The position numbers and the translations under genes are program-made. From contig JBANDB010000008.1 of assembly GCA_037576215.1 (NCBI GenBank), forward strand, positions 2,976,001 through 3,040,000: 64,000 bases of DNA, written 5' to 3'. Shown piece by piece: positions 23,034-35,252 of the stretch; the first letter of the stretch is position 1, and each line of letters starts with the position of its first letter. The notes beneath the pieces were generated by a model. That model did not search any database. It saw only the letters and a program-made list of their open reading frames with translations, and was not told the DNA's origin. This stretch comes from Armillaria gallica. Lineage: Eukaryota; Basidiomycota; Agaricomycetes; Agaricales; Physalacriaceae.

Positions 23034-25775
23034 TCATGACTTTCCCGAATCTTCCTTCAAGCTAACAATACGGTTGAGAACGAGGTAATCACCTTGCTGC
23101 TTCACCTCGGCACCTCCGTCCAAGCAGGCGAGACGCGAGTCCTTGTCCAGAGCAAAGTACCCAACTCGAAGACCTTGGAACCGAACACATTCATTGCCTA
23201 CAAGCTGACCGCTGGTCGCATGCGGTGTATCATCGTCAGCTGCAGAAGGCTCGGCATCCTTCAACGCCGCCTCTGTCCTAGTCTTGCTCTCCTCTTCGCA
23301 TCTTCCATCGCACGCCTCGCCAACGGCAGGAAGCCCACCTCAAGCATAGCTCCTTTAACGACCTCCAAGCTATTGGGATTGATGTCGGATCTGAAGTCAG
23401 ATGAAGGATTATCGCTCTTGAACAGACGATTGAAAATTCTGGTTTCGTCGACAATGATAGGACTTCCTGAAGGTGCATGCTCTGCCACCCACTGGATGAA
23501 AGCTTTTGGCTTTTAGCAGCTCCTGTGTTTTCCAGACGGCAGATCAACTCCACAACCTTCCCAGAGACAGGATCGGTCTTGTACGACGTACAAGTCACTG
23601 GGTGGGGGGCTTGGAAAAGGCCGACGGTCTTTCCAGGTGCAAGTCGGAAGTAGTCCTTAGAATCCTCCAGCCGGAAATCCTCTGCGTCAATATATATGGT
23701 GCGGGTGAAAGGAATCTTGCAAGTGCCCAGTTCTGGAACTTTGGGATGCAGAGGTTTCTCGACGATGGTTACTGAATCTTCAGGTATGTTGTCGATAGTG
23801 ACTTTGAGAGGGTTCATCACCATCAAAAGTCGAGGTGCGGTGTTTTCGAGGTACTGCCTCACGGTTTGTTCGAAGCGAGCTGTTTCAATATTCGATGATG
23901 CGGTCGAAACGCCTAGTCCGCTGACGAAAGAAATGATTGCACCAGGTGGTACACCACGCCTCCTTAGTGCGATGAGGGTGTAGAGACGCGGGTCATCCCA
24001 ACCGTTCACGAATCCCTCGTTTACGAGGGCAAGGATCTTCCGTTTGGACATGACCGTACCCTCTATATTCAATCTACCGTATTCGGATTGTTTGGGCTTA
24101 TAGACCTCCAAGGCGTCGCAGAGCCATTCATACGACTGGCGGGAAGCGATGAATTCTGTCGTACAGAGGGAATGCCTATAGAGGATGATGTTATAAACAC
24201 GAAGAATCCAGTAGAACATCCTTACGATATATTCTCGAAGCTATCAACCAAGCAATGCGTGTAATCATACGTAGGGTATATCTTCCATTTGTCGTGTGTG
24301 CGATGGTGCTCTTTCTCGAGCACTCGATACGCCGTAAGGTCCCACATCTGAGGGTTACCATCATTCAGATCCTGCTTCATGCGCAGGTTGGCTTCTTTGG
24401 GTTTATACTTCCCATTTTTCATATTCTCGAACTCGACAAGTGACTCTTCGATGGGGCGATCGCGATGGATGCACGGTTTGGGCTGTCCATGTCCGCCACC
24501 ACGATCAGCCTTGATTTCTTCCTCTAAGAGAACAGAGTTAGTACACTGGCGCGGATTTTGTGAAATCAACTCACGAGAACAATGGCAAACATAAGCCTTG
24601 TCCCGTTTAATAAGCTCCACCGCCAATTCATACAACTCAGTGAAATAATCACTTGAATAAGTTATCTTCCAGGGCTCGTATCCCAGCCATCGGATGATCT
24701 CCAATATACTTTCCACATAGCGCACTTCTTCTGCCTCAGGATTCGTGTCATCGTAACGAAGATAGCACTTTCCACCATTGTGTGCGGCATATCCGAAATT
24801 CACGAAGATCGCCTTCGAGTGGCCAATATGAAGATAGCCATTGGGTTCGGGAGGGAATCGCGTCCATACATTACCGCCAGTGGTAGTTAGATGGGCATCA
24901 CGAAGGTGAGGCGCAATCTGGGGGTTTCCGCCAGGTTTGTGTAGGTTCCCTAGAAGCCCTCCTCGAATACGGTTTCTTTGGCGTAGAGGCTTCAACGGCG
25001 GGGACGGCAGCAGCCTTGGCTTTTGGAGCCTCCTTCTTAGATTCCTGATGTTATCCATAAATATGGGGCAACCGAGAGCCAGATGGATGGATACCTTTCC
25101 TTTGCCTTTGGCGTTCTCCTTCGGACCGAATGTTGCAGTGAACACCTTCTCCGCCGCGTTCTTGACTTCCACTGGAGTCGCCCAACGAAGTTCCGGCGTA
25201 GAGCGAATGCCAGAAATAACTGAGCCAAGACTGTTCCATCCAACAATGACATTGTCCTTGATGTACGCCGATACCTTGTCGTAGACGTCTTCCGGTGAAA
25301 TGCTGAAGCCTAGAGAATGTCAGGAGGTGATCTTGATTCCATATAACGCGTTCGACGGACCAATGCCGCACTCCTGATTGAATTCCGCTTCGCTAACTGG
25401 GACGGGGTGTGCTTCGACATACTTAGTCGCCACTGTAGCATGTTGAGCAAGATATAGCGTCGATAGAGATTCGTACATACCCGTTACTTGGTCCACGGAC
25501 TTCAAATCCCCCTCCAAAATCTTGTCAATGACGTATTTGCGCTCTGGCTCACCGACATTCTCGGATTTAGAGAGCTGTCCAGCTAAAGCCACGACTAGAC
25601 TTGCTTGCTTTTCGTCCGTTCGCCCAACAAGGGAGTGTTTCTCGATGAGGTCCTGGAGCACGGCGGCGCTTTTGGGCGACTTGGCGGCCTCCAAGGCTTT
25701 GGCTTGGGTTAGACCCAAGGACTTGAATAATGACACCAGAGGATTCAACGTGGGATCCGTTTTCGATGTGGCCAT
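23034..25775 (-). CDS. GLN4: glutaminyl-tRNA synthetase
   Basis: Class I synthetase that charges tRNA-Gln. An N-terminal appended RNA-binding region starts [20 protein letters not shown]. The catalytic core has the HIGH motif in [18 protein letters not shown], then [25 protein letters not shown] and the KMSKS-equivalent VMSKRKI. The anticodon-binding beta-barrels carry [23 protein letters not shown] and the end [14 protein letters not shown]. Introns include a GTCCGT...TCTAG joining CGI to GFSISPEDV. The open frame breaks at four points, all repaired by one added base: near 24971 and 24952 (restoring a [14 protein letters not shown] block), 23511-23514 (restoring [12 protein letters not shown]) and 23295-23296. 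Start ATG 25775. Confidence 0.92.
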
Positions 25776-26061
25776 ATATGCACTAACTTGAAGAGAAAAA
25801 GACGATGGAGTTGGAAGGAAAGCAAGATGATTTGTCTCCGAGTCAGTACTTTTTTGATCGATCGTGATATTTTGCATAATCAAAAACAAAACTCAAAATT
25901 ATATCTTCCTACTTATACAACCCGTACCAAGTACATAGTCAACGGGTATCGAGATTTAGAGCTATTTGGTATACAAAACAATGTCAATCTAGACCCAGAC
26001 ATATGTACATATGCAATATACGAACAAAAGAAAACGACCGCTTGGAAATCATAGTAGGTGT

Positions 26062-28835
26062 CTAATGGCCCCTCGAATTACTTGGTCCACCAATCTCGTC
26101 GTGCGAATTCCTAGTTGGTGAACGTCCGAAAAGGAATGAAGTAGCATAATGCTCAGCAGCATTGAGAGTATTCCTAAAGCTTCGCTTCACGCTTCTTCCT
26201 CTCATATCATTGATATTGCTAGTGCTAGGCGTGGGCTCTGGCGACTCCTTGTTTGAGGTGACGGGGGAGAGCGGTTCGCGATAGGGCCATGAGACACCAG
26301 TATCCTGCTCCGATTGCACAGGAGTGCGATATGAGTTGGAGGAATCTGTCAGGACCATTGTCCTGTCCCCTTCAATCGTGAGAGGGGAAGCCGCCATTGG
26401 TAGGTCAACGTCGATGACTGATGGTCGATGATGAGGAAGGTGTTCATGCCCTCGTCTGAGTGGGTATTGTAACGAGCCACTTTGCGCTCCACGACCATGT
26501 CCAATTTCAGCAAAATTGAGGTCTGGGGTCAGAACACCACTGTTACGAGATGGCACCCCATCTTGGTATGTACGGAAGAAACCAGCACCGTTGGACTGGT
26601 TAGTACCACCACTGAGATTTGAAGCGACATCACTGGGTGGCGGTGAGGTCGAATTTTCGACAATGGGCAACATATCTGCCATCGTTCTATTGCCAGACTG
26701 GCGTGGACGACGAGAAGGTCCAGTACTAGGACCAGCGCTGGGTAAAGACGCCATGATCTTATTCAGGCGGTCAGTGGCACCTTGCAGGTTTGAAGAGGTG
26801 GACTGGACCTCTGAGGTAGTGGTGGGTGGAAATGTAACAGGGTGAATGGGATGTGAGTAGGAAACGGCGAATTCATCATCTGGTGCAGAATTTGGATGTA
26901 TGGTTGACTGCGTAGCGGGTGGAGACATGTCATGAAACACCGGCTGGGAGTCGTAAGCCTCCTCGATGTCTTCCCTTTCGTCTTCGCCAGCATCTTCCAT
27001 ATCTTCTTCGAGTTCATCGTCGTCGTCATCTTCGTACTCTGTATCATCAGTGCCGTTCATCTCTGTGATACGGTCGAACAATTCGGTCAGAAACGCTCGT
27101 AGCTGGGATACACCCTTTCCAGAAAATACACAAAAGGCGGACTGTTGGTTGGAGTTAAAGTCCTGACGTTAAAAACCGACTTAATGGAAAGGGGTAGAAT
27201 GATGAACCGAATACATACTGAAGGAGGGTCTCGACAGAATGCTTGAAGTTCAGGCTGTCGGAAGGCAGGAACACCGGTGAGACTGAGGTGCGTCAACTTG
27301 TGAAGCTTCTGAAGGAGGAAATGTATCGCCATAACTGAGATCTGGTCGCAATACGATAGGTGGATGCGTTCAAGGGTAGCATGGCGCTCTGCCAATGCGT
27401 ATATGGCCTCGTCCGTGAGATTATTGACGCGGACGAGTCCGACACGGCGGAGTTTAGGTAGGGCTGATAATTCAAAGACGGACATATCCGTAAGTAACGT
27501 ACAATCTGTTGCAAGTCAGTGCATACGAATGGAGAGCCACATCGAGAACGTACTTGCAAAATCGACATATCTCAGGCGTGTGCAAGACCTAGCCAACGTC
27601 CGGACAGATCGGTCTGTAATCTTTTCGGCATGTCCCAAGTGGAGATAATGCAAGTGCCTCCCTAGTCTGCATATGTTCTCCACTGACCTATCGGTCAAGA
27701 GAGTGCATTTGGAAAGCACAAGATTTCGGATCTTTGGGGCGTGGGAGATGATTCCTTCAACCGCATCGTCCGTAACCAATGGGCATGCGGTCAAATCCAA
27801 CATTCTTAGGTGCTCGAATGTACGAGAGATGTCAAGCGGCGGTAACTTGTCCGGATTTATGGGAGCCGAAGATGGGAATGGGTTGGGAACTTCTGACTGA
27901 AGGACCTGCTCTTTGAGAGGCGCTGGGAAAGCTGCATCCGTGAGATCAGGGCAATGGGATAGCTTCATTTCGCGCATTTGGGAACAATATATCCAAATGT
28001 CCCGGACGGAGAGATCGGTGATCAGCTTGCAGTGGTTGAGATCCACTTCAAGTAGCAACGGGCAGGCCTTGGCGAGGGCAGAAACGGAAGTATCGGTGAG
28101 CAGTTCAAGATTGCTCAGCTTGACACGACGGAGGAAGGGGCAGTTTTCAGCGAGGGCCAAAACGCCATCGTCGGTAACATTCTTGCAACCGGTGAGATTG
28201 ATGCCTTGCAAGCGCTTCGCCGACGAGGCGAGACCGATGACAGCCTCGTCGGTGGTACTGATGACGCCGCTGACGTCAATAGCAACGAGATTAGGGAAAG
28301 ACGGTAGGACACGGGTAAGGACGGTGGGGGTGAGGAGCACGCAATTGACTAGCGTCAACCTTTCGAGGCGATCGCAATTGGCGAGTGCGGCGAACACATC
28401 GTCGTTAAGATTTTTGGCAAGTGCAATGAAGTTCAGGCGACGGATGAAACTGGAGTAAGTAAATGTTTGATTCTGCGCACCGAGGAGCTTCGCCATCTTC
28501 TCGAGAGTCTCAAAGCTGGTGAACCCGGGTTTGTGCCAAAGCAATTCAACGGCACATTCACACCAGGCTCGACATACCCGAAGAGAGGTGTAAAGGTCTC
28601 TTGGGGAGACGAGATGCTTGAATATATGGATGAGGATCTCGGCGGGAAGGTTCGACATGGGCGAAGGCGACTGGAGAACGATAGGTCTAGTACGACGTTT
28701 TGACCATTGAGCGGGAGAGACAACGAGAGGCTGGGAGTCGTGGTCGACGAGGTAGACGGGCCTGCCACGGTCGTCGTCGGCATCGTCGTCAGAGAAGGAG
28801 GTTGTCGAGGGTATGCGATGCTTGTACATCGTCAT
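26062..28835 (-). CDS. GRR1: Grr1-like F-box / leucine-rich repeat protein
   Basis: SCF substrate receptor of the Grr1 type, which in yeast targets cyclins and nutrient-signalling proteins. An N-terminal disordered acid stretch (SFSDDDADDD) precedes the F-box NLPAEILIHIFKHLVSPRDL and the WCECAVELLWHKP helix. More than ten cysteine-containing LRRs follow, of the form LxxINLTGCKNVTDDGVLALA and LRRVGLVRVNNLTDEAIYAL. The last is followed by FRQPELQAFCRDPP and, after an intron, FCVFSGKGVSQLRAFL, a block typical of fungal Grr1. The C-terminal third is disordered with an acidic run (EYEDDDDDELEEDMED) and Ser/Pro-rich sequence. Three exons; junctions DFA-NCTLLTD and DPPS-DFNSNQQ are clean. The frame is intact. 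Confidence 0.9.
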
Positions 28836-29005
28836 GGTTCGAGACAGAGAGTACGATGAACGGAGGCCGGACCCAGTGCTGTCGGTTGCTGACTACACGT
28901 GGCTCACATGCTCTTTTTTACCTCCGCCCAGTCGCCATGATATTTACATGATAATCACCCGCGATACCTGTGATACCGATCCATATCCAATGATACTCCA
29001 GAATA

Positions 29006-29462
29006 ATGGCTCAAAATAGTCGTTGGGACGCCATTCTCGCTGTTGCAGACCTTCCTCCCCCAGGGCCTTCATACTACGCTGCACGGAGGGCTCTTTGGCT
29101 CACCCCACCGAACAATCCAAATCAGACCAAGGCAAACAAAGAACCACTTGCTGTTGCCCAACAAAAGAAATTGACAGATCTGGTCAACGATCCGTCCAAG
29201 GCTCAAACAGAGTCCGGCTGGAACGAAGGGATTCGATTGGTCTGGGAAGGCCTAAGCAGTGGCCGAAAATTGACTATTTCAATGCCTCTCTCGCTCATCG
29301 TGCGTCCATTCTCTCTCAATACAGATTGGGTCTACATGTTGCGTTCAGATAAAAATCACGCATGCTGCTTGGATCAGAGATAATACGTGGCCATCAGGTG
29401 CTATGGCACCAGAGCCAGACGACGAACTACCCGTTGGAATCCCCGGTGATACTCGTGGCTAG
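29006..29462 (+). CDS. conserved-looking hypothetical protein
   Basis: Unrecognised protein of about 135 residues. Exon 1 starts MAQNSRWDAILAVADLPPPGP and continues YYAARRALWLTPP and KKLTDLVNDPSKAQ, ending at LSLI. A 49-nt intron (GTGCGT...TTCAG, 29300-29348) gives the C terminus IKITHAAWIRDNTWPSG, then an acidic PEPDDELPVGIPGD, with stop TAG 29460-29462. Reading through without the intron would end at 29383. No signal, membrane segment or motif is seen. The start lies 170 bp from the divergent Grr1-like gene. Confidence 0.55.
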
Positions 29463-29715
29463 CAGTGGGGCCGCCATATGGAAAAGAGCAATGGGATGGC
29501 GCAGGAGAAGGATGGAAGACCTTGACATTGCTTTGCAGTGACATTATTGATATGCATATACCGTTCGATTTTTTCAAATTACTGATGCGATAACGAGTTC
29601 AACAAGTGTTACAACGGATAGCGGGCGTAGATACGCAGATGTATGCGATGCTGCCGAAAAATATATTGGCAGAGGGCCCTGAGCCCAGGTGAATCAAGGT
29701 AGTGCGGCCGCACTG

Positions 29716-30157
29716 TCACGTCCGAGATGGCGGTGAGACCTGCAGCAGTCATGATTCTCCAACAACAAAACTCAGAAGGGCTACGCACCAGAATCACACC
29801 ATCTCCCCGGACAAATAGCATGTCCATTTTTCGTTTCGCGACCTGGATGTTCGAATAAGTCTCTGCTGGTCCCAGTCGCTAAGGTTGCTCACGTTAACCG
29901 TCCCTTGGCCCTCAGCCGCACCCTCAGGCAGGTCGACAATCATGATGGTCTCCTCAACGTCACTGAGAATGAGATTCATGTGTCCATCGTACGCCTACGC
30001 GTAACAGGCTCAGTATCGCAATGCGAAAACGACGACCAACGTACGTGTAAAATGCCAGTGAGCTCCCTGTCCCCCTTAGCTTGACGAATACACGTTCACT
30101 CAATGAGAGCCGGATAAGGTCGAAAGGTTCTTGTATGCCCGACGTTGCAGAGTCCAT
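29716..30157 (-). CDS. LSM3: U6 snRNA-associated Sm-like protein LSm3
   Basis: Ring subunit of the Lsm1-7 (mRNA decay) and Lsm2-8 (U6 snRNA) complexes. Start MDSATSGIQEPFDLIRLSLSE gives the N helix. Sm1 reads [26 protein letters not shown], then SDVEETIMIVDL. Sm2 is KRKMDMLFVRGDGVILV, and the protein ends SPPSRT at TGA 29716-29718. Introns fall after GILH (GTACGT...GCGTAG), after GTVN and after VIL. The frame is broken within LRGDRELTG at the C-run 30071-30075; six rather than five bases are needed. The block is nearly invariant in the family, so I take this as a base-calling error. It is head to head with the U1-C gene, 87 bp between start codons. Confidence 0.9.
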
Positions 30158-30244
30158 GAAGGTCGTTGAGCCAAAACCGGCCTAAGGTGCCGCAACGTCG
30201 ATTTGGGACGAATTTCAAACTCCGCCACTTGTGCTTCTACCACG

Positions 30245-31110
30245 ATGCCAGTACGTCCCTTTCACGTCTTATACAACCTTGTATCTGACATGTATACAGA
30301 AACATTACTGTGACTACTGTGATGTCTTCCTGACTCACGATTCTGCCTCAGGTATGGATCCCAGTAATAGTCAGCCGGCTAACGTTCATGCTCTTGTGAC
30401 AGTGCGAAAAGCTCACAACAGCGGAAGGAATCACCTTGCAAATGTTCGCGACTACTATGCATGTAAGCTCTGTTCTTCTCCTTTTTAACATTGATGAACC
30501 TTTATCCTTTCTAGCTCTGGGACATGACAAGGCACAAAATATTATTGATCAGATCACTTCTGCTTACGAGTCTGGTGGAGGACCACCTCCAGGTGGCTTC
30601 GGTTTCGGTCCTCAGCATCTTGGTGGCCCTGCGCCAGGTTTCGGTCCACCCATGGGATTTGGTGGGCCCCCGCCTGGATTCCGTGAGTTTTTGTAAGCTT
30701 GTCTCTGAATTGTTAGCTCATATGTTCTATGGCAGCTCGTCCACCCTTTCCTCCAGGCGGTATGATGGGTCCTCCCGGTGCCTTGCCGCCATTTCCTCCA
30801 AATGTACCTCCAGGTTCGTACGATCACTTGTTCTTCTGCTAGTCAACTCATATTTCTGCATGCAGGTGGTCCACCGTTTCCGCCTACTGGAGCACCAGGG
30901 AGTTTCCCACCATTCCCGCCCAACGGTGTGCCCGGAGGTGTCATGCCGCCATTTCCTCCCAATGGTCCACCTGCTGGAGTCCCTCCGTTCCCGCCTAATG
31001 ACAGTAACGCAGGTGGTTCTTTCACTCAAGCTCCGCCCTCAGGGCCGCCAAGTAGTGGACCAAGCATTCATCCCGACCGACTAAGAATGATGGGCGGTGG
31101 CGGAAGGTGA
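30245..31110 (+). CDS. YHC1: U1 snRNP protein C
   Basis: U1-C stabilises pairing of U1 snRNA with the 5' splice site. The first coding exon is only ATG-CCA (30245-30250). After a GTACGT...TACAG intron the U1-type C2H2 zinc finger follows: [28 protein letters not shown], with two Cys and two His in family spacing. Then come [21 protein letters not shown] and a long Pro/Gly-rich tail with repeats of the form PFPPNG-P-GG. The end is [14 protein letters not shown] 31108-31110. At least five introns, two of them inside the Pro-rich tail. Tail length is greater than in yeast, as in animal U1-C. The identification is firm. Confidence 0.93.
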
Positions 31111-31525
31111 CACCGCCCTCCATAACTTTTTTCCATTTAAATTTTTCTGTGAATGCAAGTGGGTTTCTCTGCTTGTTTTTCTCTTGCTTTTCTTCTTGTG
31201 CGCACTCCCTGGAAGACTGACTAGCTTTGCATCAGTAAGTACGTGTACGAAGTGTTAAAATATAAATGGCTTTGCTTTCATTGCGTCAAAATTGTCAGGA
31301 GTGAACCGGGCCCGAGTACTGCACCCACTAGCGTCTACAAAATTCTATTTAGAAAAAATGGAGCGTAAGATGAATTACAATCTGACAGCGAACGTGCGTC
31401 AGAAGCTTGGCTTCTAATTTTGGCATCAGACACTATCAACCTCCTTCCCCCAATTCTCTTACTCCGTATAGAGCGACTGGCTGCTATCGCCATCTGTCTT
31501 CGCGCCTTTTGCCATTCTCTTTGCA
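31111..31525. other. intergenic region upstream of VTC1
   Basis: Holds the U1-C 3' end and the VTC1 promoter. The last 60 nt are pyrimidine-rich (CCTTTTGCC, TTCTCTTTGC), as is common just before fungal start codons. No gene is seen. Confidence 0.4.
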
Positions 31526-32112
31526 ATGTCCACCCAGCCGTTACTTCAACGTACTGCTGCCAAGCGTATCGCATTACCAGTTCGAGTTGAGCCGAAAGTA
31601 TCCTTTGCCAATGAACGGACATTCCTGTCATGGCTGCACTTCACCGTCGTACTAGGCGGTCTCGCCGTCGGGCTCTTGAATTTTGGTGACAAGGTCCGTA
31701 ATATCAGTCAAAGAAATCATTAAAGTGTCCTGACTGATGTCGTTTGTAGGTTGGAAAAATCAGCGCCGCGATGTTTTCAGTTGTAGGTGTGTGAAAATAA
31801 ATCTCAGTGGTTGGCGAGCAGCTTCATACTTCGTACAGCGATGTCCATAATGATATATGCATTGTATACATACCACTGGCGTGCTGCATCTATTCGACGA
31901 GGTGGACGTGGTCCGTATGACGATAGGCTTGGCCCGGTACGTTCGTCTTGGGTAGCGGTATAATAGCTTTGCTAAATCTTCGTCCCCAGACAATACTGTG
32001 CATTGCGTTACTAGGTGCGTCACCTCGGCCCTCCGCCTCCTCTTCGATTACTGACGTTGGTATTACAGTGGCTATCGTCGTCAACTTCATACTACGTTTC
32101 ACGGAGACATAA
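31526..32112 (+). CDS. VTC1: vacuolar transporter chaperone subunit VTC1
   Basis: Small membrane subunit of the VTC polyphosphate polymerase complex at vacuole and ER membranes. About 120 residues: [20 protein letters not shown], then the DUF202-type core [31 protein letters not shown] with its conserved basic/acidic face. The second membrane segment is [30 protein letters not shown]. The third is [19 protein letters not shown], ending TET. Five exons; junctions [24 protein letters not shown] and L-VAIVV follow standard GT-AG introns. The three transmembrane helices and arginines in the first loop match the family, and the length is typical. Confidence 0.92.
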
Positions 32113-32958
32113 CGACTCGCCAATTCCATTTATACGGACTATCTACCCATCGGGAGAGGATTTGTCTTACAATGAGAGTATATGCGTTTTCTAATTTCTT
32201 ATGACCATGCGCAATGAAACCTCGCATTTGGCGGGAGCGAGCATACACCTATGCTTATGCCAGCTACATCTCATAGTAATCACTATCCTCGTACCCTTAT
32301 CAACAGAGGCATCTTGGACAATACATCTTTGTTCTATGGCAGCTCTTCAACGGGAGGTCCTCAATTCCAACTCGGCACATATGGCCTTGCTGTGAGATAT
32401 ACGAACCACCGGTGTTGACATGCAATTCCTTTATAACGCCGACTTGAAAAAGAATACAATCCCTTACTTCTACGCAGATAATGCGTTCCTGTATCCACCG
32501 AACTACATTACGTTGAACCAGGGATTCTCAGGTCACCAGACGATCTTCATCCCCTGTGGAATGGCGGACGGAATTGAGAACACGAAAGGCTCTCCTTATG
32601 GAAAACGCCGGCTTATCAGCTGCAAAGTGAAACGTGAGAGCATGACGCGACGCGACAGGTCTTCCACTGTTATCAATCCTCTCCGACCAACGCATCAGCA
32701 ACGTGAAGCTTCTGTGTTTGCCCACACAGCTCATATGAGCCTCGCCTTGGGAATGCCAGCATCCTCAGTCTTAAGTGATCAGGAATCAGCGCTTAAACTG
32801 ACAGTCGACTTGAAACCATCGCATTATCTTGCATTCGTTCTAAATAACCATTCCGTGAACCAATTCAAAATTTCAAGCTGAGTCTCCCCGCTACTATTTA
32901 CTAGTCACGAAGTATACATAAGTATTATTACATCCTGCATAAACATCCTCTTTGGGTC
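32113..32958. other. unresolved region with coding-like fragments
   Basis: Rightward frames hold protein-like stretches. One contains ILDNTSLFYGSSSTGGPQFQ (about 32309-32413), and the next frame from 32420 contains NTIPYFYADNAFLYPPNY. The latter runs to TGA 32879-32881 with a polar tail. They could belong to one gene broken by introns or missing bases, or to a decayed gene. I recognise no family. The remainder is intergenic. Confidence 0.25.
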
Positions 32959-35091
32959 TCAGCCCAGGTATACTCGATCTTCGCCAGTGACATGCGCGAG
33001 AACTCGATCAACGATGGCTCGATAGTCCGTACCTTCTCGCTGATCAAGACCTCGATGCTGACGACTGCTGGACTCAGACAAAGCGTCGAGGAGACGGCGA
33101 ATGTCTCCACCAGGAACACGCGAGCCTGTCCTCTCAAAGGCACTGCGATCAGGAGTTCGCAAGGAAAACGACGGGCTGATGGCAATGGCCTCGCAGAGAT
33201 TATCTAGCAGTGTGCGGACATCTCTGTCCTGTGAGGAGGTTGGAGGACTTTCAGGCGTAGCTCTGCTGCTCCGCGGCGCTTTGTCCAGCTGCTTGCGGAG
33301 CGTTTCAATCTGCCCTTTCAATATCAAAGCGAAGGAAGGTTTTTCGCCTTCGTATCCTGCCAGTGTGACCAGCGAGGAAACACTGTAGATGATTTTAGCC
33401 AGATGCATACACACTTTTTTTTATCGATTCAACACTTACAAGGCTTCCTTGAGGTACGCAAAGCTGAACCGGTCAGTCGCAGCTGCTATTTCGTCGACCA
33501 GAGAGTCCGGGAAAGATATGTCATCGTTCGTCTCTAACTTCTTCTGCCAATATTTCGCGTACAAAGTACGCTCATCTAGATCTGGATCGTCGAAAAGGCT
33601 ACATACAAGATAGTTAGATGGGAAAAGTCAAATCTGCAACTGCAGAGGCTCTTGATACTGACAATTTCCTGTCGAAGCGACTAGGCCGACTGCTAAGTCC
33701 AGGATCCAAGCGGTCGAAGTGATTTGTGGTTCCGATGACCAACAAACCATCGTTGCCTTGTAGACCATCGATTTGGTTGAGGAAGAAAGATCGGTTACCG
33801 TCGTTGATGAGACTGTCGAGATCTTCTAGGACAAGGACACAAGGGGCGAGCTGTCTCGCTTTATCGAAGACGGCAGCCATGGAACCTTCTTCGCCCATAT
33901 AACCTGAAATGCGATCATTGAGCATTAACATCAAGGACCGATATACTGTACTTACTCTTGAAGGACTTGACATAAAGAGGTGCGAAACCCTTCGCATCGC
34001 ACGTCTTTATGATAGCCTTGATACTGATGGTCTTTCCGTTACCGGGAGGCCCATGCATGATGATTCCACGCTGCAAAAAGTTGAGCTGACTGACCCAACA
34101 GGAATTGGTCACGAACCTTCCAGGGGATAGCCAAATCTTTATAGACGGGTTCAGAAGAGAAGAACCCATACACGTCTTTCTTGAATGCTTCTTTGAATTC
34201 TTCCTTCAGAATAACATCTTTCCAGTCTGCCTTTTGAACCTCAGTCCATAATGCAGGGTCCTTTTGCCAGAAGCCTTGATTGAACACCCATATTTCATTG
34301 TGAAGTCTGTCACTCCAGAGACCTGCAGCAAGAAGAAGAGAACTTGCGGGATCCTCGGAGCCTAGTCGATAATAAGAGAATACTCAAAACCACGAAGATT
34401 GGGTCCCACCTTCGTATACGAGGAAATTCTGAGTGGCATAAGCCCCGAATGCACCTATCGGGCACTAGGAACTAATTGGTTAAGAGTAATTCTGGTGATG
34501 TCACTGACGTCCACCTTACCCGAACTATGTACAAGATAAAGTCATATTTCTGCACATGTATAAGAACGTTTGGTTATTGTGCAAAACGTAAAGTATACAT
34601 GACTGACCTGCCAAGCCAGACGAAAGACACCGAATTCAACTTGTTCCGCGAGGATACCAGGTATTGGACTCATGTTCTTGGCCAACGGAATGAATACCAG
34701 TTCCGAGACCAAGGGCGTAGACTCCATCGGAATCTTGTACGTTCCTGGGAAATTCAAAAGATTTAGACGGTAGTCTGATGTTGTGACCACGAATGCTTGG
34801 GGTATAGCTTGCGAAGAGCGTCCAAACTATGTGTAAACCTCAGAAGCTGACACACTGGATTAAGGCGAAACCTACGCAGTATGCACCGGTGTAGAGTGCT
34901 TTGCTGAGGCTGGGTACAGAACGTTGAGTTACAGAAAAGCCTGTGAAGGCTGAATACACACATTGCTCAGTCCATGTTGCATAGAATGCATTTCCTTCAA
35001 TCTCCCTAGCAGCGGTAGCGTCAGGATTACCTTCGTCCCTCCAGATCTGTATGAATGCGTCATCGAATTGCCCCATTTCCTGAGATGTCAT
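32959..35091 (-). CDS. AAA ATPase of the fungal Bcs1/Cdc48-like group
   Basis: P-loop ATPase of unknown target. The N-terminal half (MTSQEMGQFDDAFIQIWRDE, then DALRKLYPKHSWSQHQTT) is a fungal-specific region ahead of the AAA domain. The AAA domain has KDLAIPWKRGIIMHGPPGNGKT (Walker A), APCVLVLEDLDSLI (Walker B) and GLLVIGTTNHFDRLDPGL (sensor 1). SSRPSRFDRKF carries the arginine-finger-like segment. A C-terminal lid (DEIAAATDRFSFAYLKEAL) leads to a Ser/Arg-rich disordered tail ending HVTGEDRVYLG. Only one AAA module is visible. About ten introns. The start at 35091 is 161 bp from the divergent SWC4 gene. The family is clear; the cellular role is not. Confidence 0.8.
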
Positions 35092-35252
35092 GGCTTAGTC
35101 CGTCGTTGAGACGTGGGAGGACGTGGTTGATTATTATCAAGAAACCACAACGGCTATCTTTAGCCGCTGACAGCACAGCCACAGTCGGAATTTCACCAAG
35201 TGATCGAGACGCGTTCCTTTCTCCTTTACCTCCACCACGAACTTCGCGAACA

